In this document: positions 33,188-35,385 of the stretch, one piece after another | How positions within the stretch are numbered: position 1 is the first letter of the stretch | How the letters are laid out: every line of letters starts with the position of its first letter | From: Cyclobacteriaceae bacterium | GTDB lineage: Bacteria; Bacteroidota; Bacteroidia; Cytophagales; Cyclobacteriaceae | Reading direction: 5' to 3' | Assembly (NCBI GenBank): GCA_025455015.1 | Contig: JALONI010000058.1 | Location: 1-35,385 of the forward strand | DNA: 35,385 bases | Program-made: the position numbers and the translations under genes | The notes under the pieces: model-generated | Seen by the model: the letters and a program-made list of their open reading frames with translations, nothing else | Database searches by the model: none | What the model was told of the DNA's origin: nothing

Positions 33188-34561
33188 ATGGCTGCACACG
33201 CACACGATAGTCACATCGCAGACGAACGCTACATCTTTAAGCCCCAAACCAAGCGCACGCTGCTGATTGTTCTGGTGGTTGGTTTGGCGTTATTCGCCCT
33301 TGGCGTCATTTTGGCCATGAACAGCGGCCACGGCCATGATGACCACGCCACCAGCCGCGCAGCTACCGCCCTGACGGCCAGTGCCGATCAGCACGGAGCG
33401 GCCGACACCCATGCCGCAGACGAGCACGCGCACCACGGCACCGCGCCTTGGCTCAAGCGCATCTACACGTCCCTTTGGCACAATAACATTTTCTTTGTCG
33501 GCATTGGCATCATTGGGTTGTTTTTCATCGCCATTCAATACGCAGCACAAGCCGGCTGGTCTGCCCCGATCAAGCGCATCCCGCTGGCCCTTGGCCATTG
33601 GATGCCCATCGGAGGGTTGATCATGATCGCCTTGTTCTTTGTGGCCGGGCATGACCTCTTCCACTGGACGCACGGTTATCTCTACGACAAGAACCATGCG
33701 GAGTACGATGCCATCATTGACGGCAAGGCCCCGTATTTCTTCTGGCCCATGGCCGCTGGCTCGTTCCCGGTGTTTTATGTGGTGCGCATGGTTGCCTTCT
33801 TTGGCCTTTGGTATATGTTTTTTACGTGGATCAAACGCGAAATGCTGGCCGAGGATTTGAGCGGAGGAACCAACCATTGGTATAAGATGCGCAAGTATTC
33901 GGCCATCTTCCTGGTGATTTTTGGCTTTAGTTCATCGATCGGTGCGTGGGATTGGGTGATGAGCATCGACACGCACTGGTATAGCACGATGTTTGGCTGG
34001 TATGTGTTTGCCAGCTGGTGGGTAACGGGCTTGGCCACCATTACGCTCATTGTGGTCAACCTGAAAGATGCGGGCTACCTGAAAATGGTCAATTCAAACC
34101 ATTTGCATGACTTGGGTAAGTTTGTATTCGCGTTCAGTATCTTCTGGACGTACATTTGGTTTGGGCAGTTTTTGTTGATTTATTATGCCCATATCCCCGA
34201 GGAAACCATCTATTTCGTTCAACGAATGAAAAATGCCCCCTACAGTTGGGTGTTTTACGCAAACCTCTTACTTAATTTCGTGTTACCCTTTTTGTTGCTG
34301 ATGACGCGTGATGCCAAACGTCAGATGTCGATGTTGAAGGTAGTGTGTCCCATTGTGATTGTAGGTCATTGGTTCGATTTCTACAACATGGTGACCCCGG
34401 GCGTCATGCAGCAGAATGGAGGCGTTGGATTTTTGGAGATAGGCCTGGCACTGACCTTTTTGGCGGCTTTCTTGTGGGTAGTGCTCACAGCCCTCTCCAA
34501 AGTACAACTGGTGGCAAAAAATCACCCGTTCATGGCGGAGAGCTTGAACCACCACATTTAA
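33188..34561 (+). CDS. actF: Alternative complex III subunit F: membrane protein
   Basis: A 457-residue membrane protein with about ten helices, similar in layout to the C-terminal half of NrfD-like subunits; it is the ActF subunit of the complex. After the first helix (about 24-44) comes a hydrophilic loop with about ten histidines in 36 residues (about 48-83, GHGHDDH and DEHAHHG). This loop is not part of the conserved core that I know. The role of ActF in proton transfer is proposed in the literature but not settled. It begins 5 bp after actE; the oxidase subunit II gene follows after 25 bp. Confidence 0.9.
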   Translation: MAAHAHDSHIADERYIFKPQTKRTLLIVLVVGLALFALGVILAMNSGHGHDDHATSRAATALTASADQHGAADTHAADEHAHHGTAPWLKRIYTSLWHNNIFFVGIGIIGLFFIAIQYAAQAGWSAPIKRIPLALGHWMPIGGLIMIALFFVAGHDLFHWTHGYLYDKNHAEYDAIIDGKAPYFFWPMAAGSFPVFYVVRMVAFFGLWYMFFTWIKREMLAEDLSGGTNHWYKMRKYSAIFLVIFGFSSSIGAWDWVMSIDTHWYSTMFGWYVFASWWVTGLATITLIVVNLKDAGYLKMVNSNHLHDLGKFVFAFSIFWTYIWFGQFLLIYYAHIPEETIYFVQRMKNAPYSWVFYANLLLNFVLPFLLLMTRDAKRQMSMLKVVCPIVIVGHWFDFYNMVTPGVMQQNGGVGFLEIGLALTFLAAFLWVVLTALSKVQLVAKNHPFMAESLNHHI

Positions 34562-34586
34562 AAGTAGAACTGTTTAATTTGACTAT

Positions 34587-35385
34587 ATGATGCCTTTAGT
34601 AATCGGTTTAGGAGCAGTGTTGATTCTGGCCATCTTGTATATGCTTTTCCGAGTGGGAAGGCTTGTGGACGTGGCCAAGGGAAAACGCGAGGAGGACGTG
34701 GAGGAGGGAACAAACAACCTGCAGGCCTACCTGTTGCTGTTGTTTATGGTGGTGAGCATGGTGGCGTTCTACTGGTATTCATTTAGTCACTTTGATGAAT
34801 ACACGCTGCCCGAGTCGGCATCGGCACATGGCCGAGTGACGGACGGGTTGTTTTGGACTACCATGTGGATCACGTTGTTTTCGTTTTCGATCATTTTCGT
34901 GGTGATGTTTTGGTTCACATTTAAGTACCGCTACCAAAAGCAACGCAAGGCGGTATTTTTTGCCGATAACCACAAGCTGGAAATCGTGTGGACGGTGATA
35001 CCGGCCATTGTATTGGCCTTGCTGATCTTTAGCGGGTTGCGCGCCTGGAGCGACATCACATCGCCCGCGGGTGAAAACGCGGAGGTCGTTGAAGTGGTGG
35101 CCCAACAATTTGCCTGGACGGCCCGCTATCCGGGTGTGAAGGACAAGGAACTCGGTCAAGTGAACTACAAAATGATTGATGCGTCCAATGAATTTGGATT
35201 GAATTTGGCCGATGCCAACACCCACGATGACTTCAAGTCGCTGGAGTTGCATTTACCTCCCGATAAGGAAATCTTGTTAAAGATTCGGGCGAAGGATGTG
35301 TTGCATAGTGTGTTTCTGCCCCACTTCCGGGTGAAGATGGATGCGGTACCCGGCTTGCAAACCCACTTCAAATTTGTGGCGGAGA
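34587..35385 (+). CDS. coxB: Cytochrome c oxidase subunit II (3' end outside window)
   Basis: The frame opens at the double ATG at 34587 and runs off the window end; 266 codons are seen. It has an N-terminal membrane helix (about 3-22) that is extra to standard subunit II, then the two usual helices (about 46-66 and 89-112). The periplasmic domain contains FAWTARYPG and DVLHSVFLPHFRVKMDAVPG, the conserved segment with the first CuA ligand His. The CuA cysteines would lie beyond base 35385, so they cannot be checked. It takes electrons from the act complex through cytochrome c. It starts 25 bp after actF, in the same operon, a common order in Bacteroidetes. Confidence 0.92.
   Translation, partial: MMPLVIGLGAVLILAILYMLFRVGRLVDVAKGKREEDVEEGTNNLQAYLLLLFMVVSMVAFYWYSFSHFDEYTLPESASAHGRVTDGLFWTTMWITLFSFSIIFVVMFWFTFKYRYQKQRKAVFFADNHKLEIVWTVIPAIVLALLIFSGLRAWSDITSPAGENAEVVEVVAQQFAWTARYPGVKDKELGQVNYKMIDASNEFGLNLADANTHDDFKSLELHLPPDKEILLKIRAKDVLHSVFLPHFRVKMDAVPGLQTHFKFVAE

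Overview
The window is about 35 kb of chromosome from a Bacteroidota bacterium, most likely an aerobic member of the Cytophagales. The assignment rests on several things visible in the sequence: promoter-like TTTG-N19-TAnnTTTG elements of the Bacteroidetes sigma-A type, many lipoproteins, an alternative complex III operon (actABCDEF) followed directly by cytochrome oxidase subunit II, a PorT-like outer-membrane barrel, and an IS200-like Y1 transposase of the type common in this phylum. Base composition is moderately GC-rich, with a few AT-rich genes. I saw no rRNA, tRNA or CRISPR array.

Layout. 1-3.2 kb: the C-terminus of a PepSY membrane protein, a DUF1801-like small protein and a large M28 (glutamate carboxypeptidase II-like) peptidase. 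3.3-5.5 kb: a three-gene operon that looks like a zinc-limitation operon (secreted CxxC OB-fold-like protein, His-rich lipoprotein, CobW-type G3E GTPase). A perfect 15-bp palindrome overlaps the -7 box of its promoter. 5.5-9.1 kb, minus strand: amino acid permease, unknown lipoprotein and two half-size YeeE/YedE proteins in one tightly packed operon. 9.2-10.9 kb: a FAS1 lipoprotein with a clear terminator, and a PhoD-like phosphatase. 10.96-12.3 kb: an IS200-like Y1 transposase beside an array of paired palindromic REP-like repeats. 12.3-16.4 kb: secreted S15 peptidase/hydrolase, secreted BNR-repeat (sialidase-like) protein and an AT-rich outer-membrane barrel. 16.4-18.7 kb: acyl-CoA oxidase-like flavoprotein. 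18.9-22.2 kb: methyltransferase, a broken nitronate monooxygenase, a membrane-anchored flavodoxin-like protein and a DUF1080 lipoprotein. The first two of these are each preceded by an array of degenerate 7-bp repeats. 22.2-25.7 kb: a KtrB/TrkH plus KtrA/TrkA potassium uptake pair and an SH3-like lipoprotein. 26.0-35.4 kb: actABCDEF and the start of coxB, running off the window.

How the genes work together. The act genes encode a quinol:electron-acceptor oxidoreductase that passes electrons from menaquinol to a cytochrome c oxidase whose subunit II follows in the same direction. The Ktr pair supplies K+ uptake. The secreted hydrolases (M28, S15, BNR, DUF1080) suit a heterotroph living on peptides and glycans.

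The least explained parts are the palindrome-controlled metal operon, the REP-like array beside its transposase, the heptamer arrays, and the frameshift/deletion in the nitronate monooxygenase. No single wholly new system is proven by the sequence alone.
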